A DNA stretch of 17,729 bases from an uncultured Desulfobacterium sp. (GCA_937124525.1 CAKZLA010000340.1:1-17729), one strand, 5' to 3'. Positions 1 to 7,188 are shown, counted from the first letter of the stretch. The notes: generated by a model not told the origin, from the letters alone. Numbers and translations are program-made.

Positions 1-1
1 C

Positions 2-1249
2 TCCCAAGGTGAGGTGGAAAATGCCGTGGTCATCGGGGCCGGTGCCATTGGCATCGAAATGGCAGAAGCCTTCACCGATCTGTGGGGCATTGACACCACC
101 CTCATTGAAATGGCAGACCAGGTGCTTCCCCAGGCATTGGGCAAAGACATGTCCAGAATCGCCGAAAAAAAACTCAGGGAACACGGGGTGGAACTTCTCT
201 TGTCCCAACGGGTCATGAAAATCAACGGGGATGCCACAACCGGTGTCCAATCCGTGGAAACCCAGGAAAAAACCATTCCCTGCAGCATGGTCATCCTGGC
301 CGCCGGGGTTCGTCCCAATTCCCAGTTAGCCGCCGATGCAGGCCTTGCCCTGGGTCGTTGCGGTGGCGTACTGGTGAACCGGCGCATGCAGACCTCGGAC
401 CCCAACATTTTTTCCGGCGGGGACTGTGCTGAATTTCCCAACCTCATCAGCGGCCAGGAAATCCTCATGCCCCTTGGATCTTTGGCCAACCGCCAGGGCC
501 GTATCATTGCCACCAATATTAATGGGGGAGCCGCACAATTTCCCGGGGCTGTGGGTGCCTTTTGCATTAAAATATTTGACATGGGCCTGGCCAAGGCAGG
601 CCTCACCACGGCCCAGGCCACCATGGCAGGATTTGATCCCGTGGATGTGGTGGTGGCTCAGTCCGACCGGGCACATTTTTTCCCCGATGCAGACTTCATG
701 TTCATGAAACTCATTGCCGACAGAAAAAGCCGTAAAGTACTGGGAGTAGAAGCCGCAGGGCCCCAGGGAGATGCCGTAAAGGCAAGGGTGGATGCCGTGG
801 CTCCCCTGCTTAAATTCGGGGTGGATGTGGATGAAATTTCCAACCTGGAAGTCAGTTACGCCCCACCCTATGCCTCGGCCATGGACATTGTAAACAACGC
901 GGGTAATGCCCTTGATAACACCTTGAATGGAAGCCTCAGATCCATTGATACCTGGGAGTTCCTTGAAAAATTCAAGAATGAGAATGCCCGGGTGGTGGAT
1001 GTAAGAAGTACGGTGCAGGCAGACCCTTTTGTGGAAAAATATGGGGATCAATGGATAAACATTCCCCAGGATGAGTTCAGAAAAAGGTTCAATGAAATCC
1101 CCAGGGATGAACCGGTCTACATGTTGTGCGGCACGGGTCCCCGCTCCTATGAGTGCCAGGTGATTCTGGCGGCCCATGGCATCACCAACACCTTTAACAT
1201 CCAAGGCGGTTATGGCATGATTCTGGCCATCCACGAGCCCCTGGTCTGA
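2..1249 (+). CDS. CoA-disulfide/persulfide reductase-like flavoprotein with C-terminal rhodanese domain (5'-partial)
   Basis: This is the C-terminal 415 residues of a pyridine nucleotide-disulfide oxidoreductase. The frame is open to the left edge, so the GTG at 14 is internal and the N-terminal FAD domain is outside the window. Visible in order: an NAD(P)H-binding Rossmann motif VVIGAGAIGIE near the left edge, the second FAD-contact motif GGDCAEF (about 415-435), the dimerisation domain, and the motif SYAPPYASAMDIVN (about 853-895), typical of CoA-disulfide reductases. A rhodanese domain follows from about 940, with loop LCGTGPRS and a candidate catalytic Cys codon at 1127-1129. Known relatives (CoADR-Rhd, Npsr) reduce CoA disulfide, persulfides or polysulfide with NADH in the cytoplasm. 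A sulfur-reducing role is inferred. The redox Cys of the FAD domain cannot be checked here. A hairpin terminator lies 22 bases downstream. Confidence 0.9.
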   Translation, partial: SQGEVENAVVIGAGAIGIEMAEAFTDLWGIDTTLIEMADQVLPQALGKDMSRIAEKKLREHGVELLLSQRVMKINGDATTGVQSVETQEKTIPCSMVILAAGVRPNSQLAADAGLALGRCGGVLVNRRMQTSDPNIFSGGDCAEFPNLISGQEILMPLGSLANRQGRIIATNINGGAAQFPGAVGAFCIKIFDMGLAKAGLTTAQATMAGFDPVDVVVAQSDRAHFFPDADFMFMKLIADRKSRKVLGVEAAGPQGDAVKARVDAVAPLLKFGVDVDEISNLEVSYAPPYASAMDIVNNAGNALDNTLNGSLRSIDTWEFLEKFKNENARVVDVRSTVQADPFVEKYGDQWINIPQDEFRKRFNEIPRDEPVYMLCGTGPRSYECQVILAAHGITNTFNIQGGYGMILAIHEPLV

Positions 1250-1271
1250 TCCTGCTTGACAATTTTATTTT

Positions 1272-1324
1272 CATGGCCATCTTCATACTATTGCACCATC
1301 AAGGTCTTTGGGAAGATGGCCGTG
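1272..1324 (+). terminator. Hairpin terminator after the disulfide reductase
   Basis: Arms at 1272-1284 and 1312-1324 pair over 13 bp: GGCCATCTTC/GAAGATGGCC is perfect, then one G-T wobble and two more pairs. The loop is 27 nt. A T-rich stretch (ATGTTTTTG) lies about 10 nt after the stem. It sits just downstream of the reductase stop codon. The long loop and offset T-run make it an imperfect intrinsic terminator. Confidence 0.5.
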
Positions 1325-1533
1325 ATTTATGATGTTTTTGTACCGATATCACACAGGACAATTGATCAAAACATGCCCTTTTACGCCCCCCTTCTTTCCG
1401 TCCTCCTTAAAACCTGTTAAAAAATCAGCCTCCAAATGAAACAAGCCTGACCCCGTCAAGCAAGAACAAGTCCAAAATGAACGGTTAGGCCTGTGTGACG
1501 GGGCTCCTCAATTATCCCTTAAGGAGATATCCC

Positions 1534-1926
1534 ATGCTTTTCAGACTATTCTTGTGTTTTACCCTGATCCCCATGATTGAACTTTACCTGTTAATACAGG
1601 TGGGCAGTGTCATCGGCGGTTTTAACACCATTCTTCTTGTGATCATCAGTGGATTTCTGGGGGCCTGGCTGGCCAGAATGGAAGGGATCAATACCTTGAT
1701 GCGGGTACGTTCAAACATGCAGCAGGGCATTATGCCAACGGAGGATCTTCTGGATGGTCTGATCATCTTGCTGGCCGGAGTGGTGCTCATCACCCCCGGA
1801 CTTCTCACCGATGCCATGGGGCTTACGCTATTGTGGCCGGTGAGCCGCAATGCCTTTAAGCGATTTTTAAGAAAAAAATTTGATGAATGGACCTCCAACA
1901 ACACCATTGACATCACCCGGTTGTGA
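1534..1926 (+). CDS. fxsA: FxsA family membrane protein
   Basis: A 130-residue FxsA/SuzF-family inner-membrane protein. The start at 1534 is chosen because AAGGAG (1521-1526) lies 7 nt upstream; the longer frame from 1495 lacks a ribosome site and would add residues before the normal family N-terminus. Family features visible: an N-terminal helix with IPMIELYLLIQVG (residues 12-24), a second hydrophobic helix (about 32-47), and a third segment ending in ITPGLLTDAMG (86-96), followed by a basic C-terminal tail. In E. coli, FxsA overproduction relieves F exclusion of phage T7; the normal cellular role is not known. It stands alone, with 284 bp before it and 176 bp after it, and no partner gene is evident. 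Confidence 0.92.
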   Translation: MLFRLFLCFTLIPMIELYLLIQVGSVIGGFNTILLVIISGFLGAWLARMEGINTLMRVRSNMQQGIMPTEDLLDGLIILLAGVVLITPGLLTDAMGLTLLWPVSRNAFKRFLRKKFDEWTSNNTIDITRL

Positions 1927-1980
1927 TCAAATAAGGCTTACTTAAATGCCCCTGACTCCATTGCCCATATACAACTTAAA

Positions 1981-2070
1981 AAATGCAGTAGCGGAGTATC
2001 GCCAGCAGAGCCTCCTCGGAGGCGGTATAATACCATTTTCTATTTTTGTTGTGTCGATGCCCGACACAAC
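1981..2070 (+). repeat. Intergenic repeat module 3, copy 1 (with perfect terminal inverted repeat)
   Basis: The core at 2006-2040 matches the reverse complement of 13226-13260 without gaps at 29 of 35 positions by eye. It contains the hairpin GCCTCC-TC-GGAGGC. A related copy with a shortened stem lies at 3826-3900. This copy ends in a perfect 9-bp inverted repeat, GTTGTGTCG (2048-2056) / CGACACAAC (2062-2070), with a 5-nt loop. The element lies between fxsA and the nitroreductase, ending 32 bp before the nitroreductase start. Confidence 0.75.
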
Positions 2071-2102
2071 CCTTATTTCAAATCCTGGAAAAGGAGATCT
2101 CC

Positions 2103-2627
2103 ATGTTTTTTCCACTCATTGAAAAGAGAAGAAGTATCCGTAAATTCAAACAGATTCCCGTTGAAGGGGAAAAGGTCAACAAACTCATTGAAGCGGCCTT
2201 AAGACCCATGTCCGGTCGGGGTAAGAACCCCTGGCATTTTATTGTGGTGAATCAGCCGGATCTGATTGAAAAACTTGCCAGTGCCCGACCCAGTGGCTCC
2301 ACCTTTCTCAAGAATGCCCCCCTGGCCATTGTGATCCTGGCAGATCCTGAAAAAACCGATGTATGGGTGGAAGATGCCGCCATTGCCACCACCTTTCTCC
2401 ACCTGGCCGCAACAGATCTCGGCCTTGGCAGCTGCTGGATTCAGGTGCGCCAACGGAATCATGATGAGAGCACCAGCGCAGAAGAATATATCCGCAAGCT
2501 TTTAAATGTCCCGGAAAACTTCAAAGTGGAATCCATGCTTGCCGTGGGCTATGCCGATGAAGAAAAGTCCCCCCATCCCAGGGAATCCCTTCAACTGGAA
2601 AAAGTCACCTTCAATACCTTTAGCTGA
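2103..2627 (+). CDS. Nitroreductase family protein (FMN-dependent NAD(P)H oxidoreductase)
   Basis: A 174-residue protein of the nitroreductase fold, at the short end of the family (usually 170-220). The start at 2103 follows AAGGAG (2091-2096) at a 6-nt spacing; the frame also opens at 2046 but that start lies inside a repeat. The N-terminal FMN-phosphate motif RRSIRKF is at residues 9-15. NPWHFIVV (42-49) is the usual second flavin-side strand, and DAAIATTFLHLAATDLGLGS (91-110) is the dimer-interface helix with the GLGSCW signature. Members reduce nitroaromatics, quinones or flavins in the cytoplasm with FMN; the actual substrate cannot be told from sequence. The gene appears monocistronic and converges on the OleD-like gene. 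A perfect inverted repeat, part of a repeat element, lies in its leader. Confidence 0.9.
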   Translation: MFFPLIEKRRSIRKFKQIPVEGEKVNKLIEAALRPMSGRGKNPWHFIVVNQPDLIEKLASARPSGSTFLKNAPLAIVILADPEKTDVWVEDAAIATTFLHLAATDLGLGSCWIQVRQRNHDESTSAEEYIRKLLNVPENFKVESMLAVGYADEEKSPHPRESLQLEKVTFNTFS

Positions 2628-2700
2628 GAGCAGCAAAGCCGGGGGATACCATTTACCATTTTGACTTCCGGCACCCTTAATTTTCTGACTTAAGCTTGTC

Positions 2701-2775
2701 GGAGCAATAAGCCCATTTTTCGGGAATCATTCTCCCATAAAAATAAAGTACTTTTGGTGTGATATGAAGAATGCC
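2701..2775 (+). repeat. Intergenic repeat module 1, copy 1
   Basis: Matches 11013-11087 in the same orientation without gaps, 58 of 75 positions identical by eye. The best kept blocks are CCATTTTTCGG, AATCATTC, AAAGTACTTTT and TGATATGAA. It lies between the 3' ends of the convergent nitroreductase and OleD-like genes. No coding potential is seen. Just before it (about 2630-2665), AGCAGCAAAGCC and ATACCATTT resemble a decayed module 3, but this is weak. Confidence 0.8.
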
Positions 2776-2795
2776 CCAAAAAATCAAACATATCC

Positions 2796-3797
2796 TTAAG
2801 ACTTTTTATTCAGCCAAGCCGTAATACGTTCCAGCCCCTCCTCCGTAGAGACAAGGGGAACATAGCCCAGATCCTGCTTTGCCCGGGAGATATCAAACCA
2901 GTGAGAGGTGGCAAGCTCCCGGGCCGCAAAACGGGTCATGGGTGGCTCTCCCTTTAACGGAAATATTTTAAATAGCAATTCAAATACCCCACCCACCCAA
3001 TATGCCCCCCGGGCGGGAACATCCCCCTGCACCGGCGGCAAACCAGCGGCCTCCAGAAAATGATCCACCATATCCCACAAAGGGATGGGATCATCCTGGC
3101 TGATGAAATAGATATTCCCTGACAGGGATGCATCCGCTTTAAGGCGATCCCCGGCCAGGACATGGGCATGGGCCGCATTATCCACATATATGGTATCCAC
3201 CACATTGGTGCCATTGCCAATGCGACGCAATTTTTTTGCCCGGGAGATAATCCCCGGTAATAGATGGTTATCTCCGGGTCCCCAGATGAGATGGGGTCTC
3301 AGAATAATAATGCCAAAACCAGAAGATGCGGCATCCCGGACTATTTTTTCCGCCATGGCCTTGGTTGCAGGGTAAGGAGCATGGAAATGTGTGGGATAGG
3401 GCGCAGACTCGTCCACCCCCTCCATGTCATTACCATCAAACACCACACTGGGGGAACTGGTGTACACAAGCCGTCCCACCCCCTTTTCCCGACAACCGGC
3501 AATGACATTTTCCGTGCCCAGCACATTGGCCCGGTAAAAATCTTTAAATGTCCCCCATACCCCGGCCCTGGCAGCCACATGGTAGACCACATCCATACCC
3601 TCACAGGCATCTGTCACTGCCCGGGGATCTGCAATATCCCCCTGGACCTGACGGACCTTCCACAAGTCAAGCTCCGGATAAAAACCCCTTGAAAAACTTG
3701 TCACCTTATCCCCCCGGGCCACCAGTACTTTTACAATGGCTTTGCCAAGGAACCCTCCACCTCCGGTGACAAGAACACGTTCTGCCCTATGGTGCAT
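2796..3797 (-). CDS. OleD-like NAD(P)-dependent SDR / 3beta-HSD family reductase
   Basis: A 333-residue extended short-chain dehydrogenase. The start follows GGAG about 9 nt upstream on the minus strand. The nucleotide-binding motif TGGGGFLG is at residues 11-18. The catalytic Tyr-x3-Lys is YPATK (142-146), with the SSPS serine region at 114-117. The stretches LIWGPGDNHLLP (170-181), YFISQDDPIP and PMTRFAARELATSHWF, and the ending LGYVPLVSTEEGLERI, are as I remember them in OleD. OleD reduces 2-alkyl-3-oxoalkanoates during long-chain olefin synthesis; sterol 3beta-HSD/NSDHL proteins are the other close group. No oleA, oleB or canonical oleC lies in the window, although a divergent AMP-forming ligase is 500 bp away on the other strand. 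The OleD assignment is from recalled family motifs and the substrate is unproven. Confidence 0.8.
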   Translation of the reverse strand: MHHRAERVLVTGGGGFLGKAIVKVLVARGDKVTSFSRGFYPELDLWKVRQVQGDIADPRAVTDACEGMDVVYHVAARAGVWGTFKDFYRANVLGTENVIAGCREKGVGRLVYTSSPSVVFDGNDMEGVDESAPYPTHFHAPYPATKAMAEKIVRDAASSGFGIIILRPHLIWGPGDNHLLPGIISRAKKLRRIGNGTNVVDTIYVDNAAHAHVLAGDRLKADASLSGNIYFISQDDPIPLWDMVDHFLEAAGLPPVQGDVPARGAYWVGGVFELLFKIFPLKGEPPMTRFAARELATSHWFDISRAKQDLGYVPLVSTEEGLERITAWLNKKS

Positions 3798-3825
3798 ATT
3801 TTTTTCTCCATTATATTTAAAAATG

Positions 3826-3900
3826 CCCCCACCAGAGTTCCCGGAGGCGGCATTATGCGATTGTATTATTTATTGTGTCGGTGACCGATATGGCAGTTAT
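3826..3900 (+). repeat. Intergenic repeat module 3, copy 2
   Basis: Shares CAGAG, GGAGGCGG and the spacing to TATTTATTGTGTCGGTGACCGA with copy 1 (1981-2070), but the left half of the hairpin is partly deleted and the terminal palindrome is decayed. It ends in TGGCAGTTAT, as copy 3 does at 13207-13216 on the minus strand. It lies upstream of the OleD-like gene, next to module 2 copy A in opposite orientation. Confidence 0.6.
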
Positions 3901-3923
3901 TATCAATAATCAAAATAACTGCC
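3892..3923. repeat. 10-bp perfect inverted repeat joining modules 3 and 2
   Basis: GGCAGTTATT (3892-3901) and AATAACTGCC (3914-3923) are perfect reverse complements separated by 12 AT-rich bases. The unit is the junction at which module 3 copy 2 and the inverted module 2 copy A meet. Confidence 0.85.
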
Positions 3924-3964
3924 ATGGGCAGACCGTATTCTGGACCCGGCCTGCCCACAACGAA
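3915..3964 (-). repeat. Intergenic repeat module 2, copy A
   Basis: Matches 13290-13338 over about 50 positions with roughly seven mismatches and one gap, and matches the reverse complement of 11143-11192. It begins with ATAACTGCC and contains the small hairpin CTGCC-ATG-GGCAG, then GACCGTATTCTGG and ACAACGAA. Similarity to the other two copies stops after about 50 bases, so this is the shortest copy. Module direction is set by copy B. Confidence 0.8.
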
Positions 3965-4030
3965 TCATGAAAGTAATGTGAGGCATGCCTACGCTCTCAT
4001 ATAAAATTTTCATACCAGAAAAATTATTTC

Positions 4031-4057
4031 TTGACAAACAAATGATTATTATATAAA
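4031..4057 (+). promoter_or_regulatory. Sigma-70 promoter of the tRNA-Gly gene
   Basis: A perfect -35 TTGACA (4031-4036) is followed, after 15 bases, by TATAAA (4052-4057). The spacer is short; TAAAAG at 4054 gives 17 bases with a poorer match. Transcription would start near 4064, just before the tRNA 5' end. Confidence 0.65.
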
Positions 4058-4072
4058 AGTTCTTTCCGTTGA

Positions 4073-4147
4073 GCGGGAATAACTCAGTGGTAGAGTGCGA
4101 CCTTGCCAAGGTCGAAGTCGCGGGTTCAAATCCCGTTTCCCGCTCCA
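4073..4147 (+). tRNA. tRNA-Gly (anticodon GCC)
   Basis: A complete 75-nt cloverleaf. The acceptor stem GCGGGAA (4073-4079) pairs with TTCCCGC (4137-4143), with discriminator T and an encoded CCA (4145-4147). The anticodon stem CGACC/GGTCG encloses the loop TTGCCAA, so the anticodon is GCC, reading glycine GGC and GGU. The T-arm loop GTTCAAAT lies within CGGG/CCCG. It stands alone with its own promoter. No integrase or attachment-site duplication was seen next to it. Confidence 0.97.
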
Positions 4148-4304
4148 CTTTTTACCTCCTTTTACCACTCTTCTTTTTTCTTCCCTTATGAATTATTTCC
4201 TTTGTTTTTAGCGCTTCTCTGCTCGTTCTCCTTGTATTTATATGCCCCAACTGCTACAGATTCTCCATGAATTAAAACATTCATTGCCAAACGGGGGAAT
4301 TTAT

Positions 4305-5825
4305 ATGTCAGTACACACCTTTACAATTTATGATATTTTTAAGATGAATGCCAGAAGGTATGCCACGGATGTTGCCATCACAGAACAGCATCGGTCTCTG
4401 ACATTTGAATCGCTTTTAGAACAGGTGAACACCCTGGCCCAGGGCCTTTTGGACCAGGGGATCGGCAAGGGCGATCGCATTGCCATCCTGGCCATGAATC
4501 ACCTGGAATACCTGGTATTAAATGGTGCTGCCGCTGCCATGGGTGCCATCCTGGTTCCCATTAACTGGCGGCTCTCCCTGGATGAAATCGCCTATATCCT
4601 GGACGATTCAGGAGCAAAGCTGCTGTTCTTTGACGATGCCCGTAAAGAACAACTGAATGCCCTGATGGATGCCCGGCAGTTCACCGGGACCACCGTATCC
4701 ATATCCGCAACAGACCATACCCACCTGAGCTTGGCAGAGTTGATGAAAGACACCTCATCACCTCTGTTGGCCCTGGCAAATCCCCCAAAAAGGGAAGACA
4801 TATTCTGCCTTATCTACACCGCCGCCGTGGACGGCCATCCCAGGGGAGCGGCCCTGTCCCATGAAAACATGGTCATGAGCAATCTCCAAACCTGTCTTAC
4901 CATGGGGCTGACCCGGAAAGATGCCTACCTCAACATGGTACCCCTGTTTCACATCACCGGCATGAATCTGGCCCTGGCCACCCTGCACATGGGGGGTAAA
5001 AACGTCATCATGGAAAAATTTGATGCTCCAGGTGCCATTGCCCTGGCCCGAAAAGAAGGGGTTTCCACCCTGGCAAGCTTTCCCCCCATCCTATCCACCC
5101 TGCTGGATCACATGGATGAAGGGGACCTTGCTTCCATCAACCATGTCACCGGCATTGACTCCCCGGACACTATAACGGCATTCACCCAAAAAACCGGGGC
5201 ACGATTCTGGATACTCTATGGCCAGAGTGAAACCTCTGGATTTGTAACCCTTTCCGACCATGCCCTCATGCCCGGCGCTGCGGGTAAACAATGCCCAGTT
5301 TCAAATCTTGCCATACTGGACGATGATGACATGGCCCTGCCCTGTGAAACATCAGGAGAAATTGCTGTTCGGGGGCCTGTGGTGTTCCAGGGATTCTGGA
5401 AAAAAGAGGGAAACCTTGACCCGTCAACCATAAGAAACGGCTGGCACCACACCGGTGACATGGGTAGAATTGACAAAAACGGATTTCTGTGGTTTGAAGG
5501 CAGGAAACCGGAAAAAGAACTCATCAAACCCGGTGGAGAGAATGTCTACCCCGCCGAGGTGGAAAAGGTCATACTCATGCATCCAGATGTTGTGGCAGTG
5601 TGCGTCATCGGAGTACCTGATCCCAAATTTGGAGAAGGGGTCAAGGCGGTGTGTATAAAACAACCAGATGCTGATCTGGACAGCCCTGCCCTCATTGCCT
5701 TTGTGGGGGAGCGCATTGCCCGGTACAAAAAACCCGGTTATGTGGAGTTCGTTGATACCATGCCGGAAAAAGCAAATGGCACCATTGACCGCATTCAGGT
5801 CAAACAGCGGTATGGCACCGCCTGA
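4305..5825 (+). CDS. AMP-forming acyl-CoA synthetase (ANL superfamily) with atypical core motifs
   Basis: A 506-residue ANL-superfamily ligase. The start at 4305 is preferred because CGGGGGAA lies just upstream and the family N-terminus (SVHTFTIYDIFKMNARRYATD) begins there; an upstream in-frame ATG at 4242 adds 21 residues without a ribosome site. Motif A5 is YGQSETSG (from residue 305), the TGD region is GWHHTGDMGRID, and A8 is GRKPEKELIKPGGENVYP (from 399). Two core motifs depart from consensus. The P-loop A3, normally YTSGTTGxPKG, reads YTAAVDGHPRG (171-181). The A10 position, normally GK(I/V)xR with a catalytic lysine, reads NGTIDR (Thr493). The expected reaction is ATP-dependent activation of a fatty or carboxylic acid to acyl-CoA; whether it retains it is uncertain. 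A small membrane protein starts 9 bp after its stop and is probably cotranscribed. Confidence 0.88.
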   Translation: MSVHTFTIYDIFKMNARRYATDVAITEQHRSLTFESLLEQVNTLAQGLLDQGIGKGDRIAILAMNHLEYLVLNGAAAAMGAILVPINWRLSLDEIAYILDDSGAKLLFFDDARKEQLNALMDARQFTGTTVSISATDHTHLSLAELMKDTSSPLLALANPPKREDIFCLIYTAAVDGHPRGAALSHENMVMSNLQTCLTMGLTRKDAYLNMVPLFHITGMNLALATLHMGGKNVIMEKFDAPGAIALARKEGVSTLASFPPILSTLLDHMDEGDLASINHVTGIDSPDTITAFTQKTGARFWILYGQSETSGFVTLSDHALMPGAAGKQCPVSNLAILDDDDMALPCETSGEIAVRGPVVFQGFWKKEGNLDPSTIRNGWHHTGDMGRIDKNGFLWFEGRKPEKELIKPGGENVYPAEVEKVILMHPDVVAVCVIGVPDPKFGEGVKAVCIKQPDADLDSPALIAFVGERIARYKKPGYVEFVDTMPEKANGTIDRIQVKQRYGTA

Positions 5826-5834
5826 TCTCAATCA

Positions 5835-6173
5835 ATGATAATATACAAAGACCCTGAAACCTTAAAAGGAAAATCTCAGTTGGCCGGTATCCAGGAAATT
5901 CTCACCCTCATTTTGCTCATTGCCTGCATCATCTTTTTGCCCCGAATGTTCGGGGGAAACAGATCCTCCACCAGGAAAAAGGCCAAACGCCTATCCCCTT
6001 CGGGAAAACTGCGCCTGGCCATTGTATTGTCAGTGATTTTCCCCCTGGTGATGGCAGTACCACTGCCGCCCTGGCACCAGGAGAGCCGGTCTATATTTCT
6101 CCTTGGGGGGGTCCTCCCCGTTGTCCTGTGCTGGGCTGTCGTGTGGATCTTCCAGGGATTCAGAAAGAGATAA
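5835..6173 (+). CDS. Small three-helix membrane protein of unknown function
   Basis: A 112-residue protein that I do not recognise. Three hydrophobic segments are visible at about residues 20-38, 60-77 and 87-108. A basic, polar stretch (NRSSTRKKAKR, 42-52) follows the first helix and a basic tail ends the protein. This suggests an inner-membrane protein with positive segments on the cytoplasmic side. It starts only 9 bp after the acyl-CoA synthetase, so translational coupling or cotranscription is likely, but no strong ribosome site precedes the ATG. Codon use looks like its neighbours and no longer opposite-strand frame fits better. A functional link to the synthetase is inferred from position only. 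Confidence 0.65.
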   Translation: MIIYKDPETLKGKSQLAGIQEILTLILLIACIIFLPRMFGGNRSSTRKKAKRLSPSGKLRLAIVLSVIFPLVMAVPLPPWHQESRSIFLLGGVLPVVLCWAVVWIFQGFRKR

Positions 6174-6207
6174 AAATTGGAATCAAGTACTTTGTCATCA
6201 CTTGATT
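6171..6207. terminator. Convergent terminator between the membrane protein and the DUF4197 gene
   Basis: AATCAAGT (6181-6188) and ACTTGATT (6200-6207) are a perfect 8-bp inverted repeat with an 11-nt loop. Read on the minus strand, the stem is followed by CCAATTTTTA, a plausible U-run. It lies between two convergent genes and can serve the minus-strand DUF4197 gene better than the plus-strand operon. The stem is AT-rich, hence weak. Confidence 0.45.
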
Positions 6208-6328
6208 TCAGGATTGCCGATTTTAAAGGATATCGTGGGGTCTTCCTCTGCGAAACATACAACCCTGAAATTTTAGCGATGGCTATGCACAAGCCCAAAT
6301 CCCTGGATGGATTCAGGCGGTACCGAAA

Positions 6329-7117
6329 TTAACGGCCAAAAACAGTCTTAAGCAATTCCGTGGTCTGTTCCACCGGATTTTTCCGGATGCTGGCTTCTTT
6401 TTGTGCCATGTAATAAAAGATTCCCCCAAGCCCCTTATCCAGTACATGCTGGGTGAGATCCGCCTTGACATCGGGCACAAAGGGAATGTCTTTATATTTT
6501 CCCATGAGCTGATCATAGGCGTTTACTGCACCCACCTGGGCCAGGGTTCCCTCCACAATGGGCCGCATCTCATCGGTCAGGGGAAGGGACATCTTATCCT
6601 TGAAATATTGGGTGGCTGAATCCTCGGGTCCATCATAAATGGTTTTGACATCATCAAAGCTCATCTCCGTGATGGCGGTGAGAAACAGATCCTTTGCTTT
6701 GGGGGCGGCTGCCTCTGCAGCCCGATTAAGCTTCAACTCCAGATCATCGGCCATGCTGGAAAGGCCCACCGTGCCCAACATGGATTTCACCTTTTCAAGT
6801 GGTCCTGGAAGGGGAATATGAATGGCATCATCCTTGTTGAATCCATCGGCGGATCCCACCTGATTCACCACCGCCTGGGATGCCATGGTCAGGGCCTCTT
6901 TAAAGGCATCGGTGATCTGGGGTAAACTGGGTCCCCCAGTGGCTGCCGAGTCACTTTTTACCCCACTATCCCCGGAAACGGAGTTGAGAAGATCTGTCCC
7001 GGTTTTCAACCAGGAGGTACCGGCAGAAACCGGGCTGGAACCGATAATAAGAAACAGAAAACCTGCACTGATAATTAATGCAAAATAAGCCAGAGACCTC
7101 TTTGTTAAACCTTTCAT
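6329..7117 (-). CDS. DUF4197 family exported protein
   Basis: A 262-residue protein. The start is fixed by AAGGAG 7 nt upstream on the minus strand. An N-terminal signal sequence has basic residues, a long hydrophobic core (about 8-26) and SPVSA at 28-32, suggesting cleavage after Ala32 and export to the periplasm. The mature part carries the DUF4197 pattern: DAFKEAL, then HIPLPGPLEKVKSMLG, ELKLNRAAEAAAPKAKDLF, a stretch with SFDDVKTIYDGPEDSATQYF, and the ending IRKNPVEQTTELLKTVFG. Function is unknown for the family. It follows the small three-cysteine gene on the same strand after an 84-bp gap that contains a strong hairpin, so readthrough may be limited. Confidence 0.9.
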   Translation of the reverse strand: MKGLTKRSLAYFALIISAGFLFLIIGSSPVSAGTSWLKTGTDLLNSVSGDSGVKSDSAATGGPSLPQITDAFKEALTMASQAVVNQVGSADGFNKDDAIHIPLPGPLEKVKSMLGTVGLSSMADDLELKLNRAAEAAAPKAKDLFLTAITEMSFDDVKTIYDGPEDSATQYFKDKMSLPLTDEMRPIVEGTLAQVGAVNAYDQLMGKYKDIPFVPDVKADLTQHVLDKGLGGIFYYMAQKEASIRKNPVEQTTELLKTVFGR

Positions 7118-7143
7118 GGGCTTCTCCTTTTAGGCGATTGCCG

Positions 7144-7188
7144 AAAAAAGAATATACCATGATGGGAAGGCAAACAGGTATATTCTTT
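7144..7188 (-). terminator. Intrinsic terminator or attenuator between the three-cysteine gene and DUF4197
   Basis: AAAGAATATACC (7147-7158) and GGTATATTCTTT (7177-7188) form a perfect 12-bp inverted repeat with an 18-nt loop. On the minus strand the stem ends in a run of T (7149-7144), as in a Rho-independent terminator. It begins 14 nt after the stop codon of the upstream gene and ends 16 nt before the DUF4197 ribosome site. No separate DUF4197 promoter was evident. Confidence 0.7.

Noticed and set aside
326..1234. Long minus-strand open frame of 302 codons
   Set aside because: It is the antisense of a clear flavoprotein/rhodanese gene, has no recognisable motif and no ribosome site.
1256..1291. 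TTGACA followed by TACTAT as a promoter for fxsA
   Set aside because: The spacing is 24 bases and the sequence overlaps the terminator-like hairpin after the reductase.
3903..4148. Minus-strand frame beginning MERETGFEPATSTL
   Set aside because: It runs antisense through the tRNA-Gly gene and repeat module 2; such frames are a common annotation artefact.
4148..4304. Possible integration site at the tRNA-Gly 3' end
   Set aside because: No integrase gene and no duplicate of the tRNA 3' end was seen in the window.
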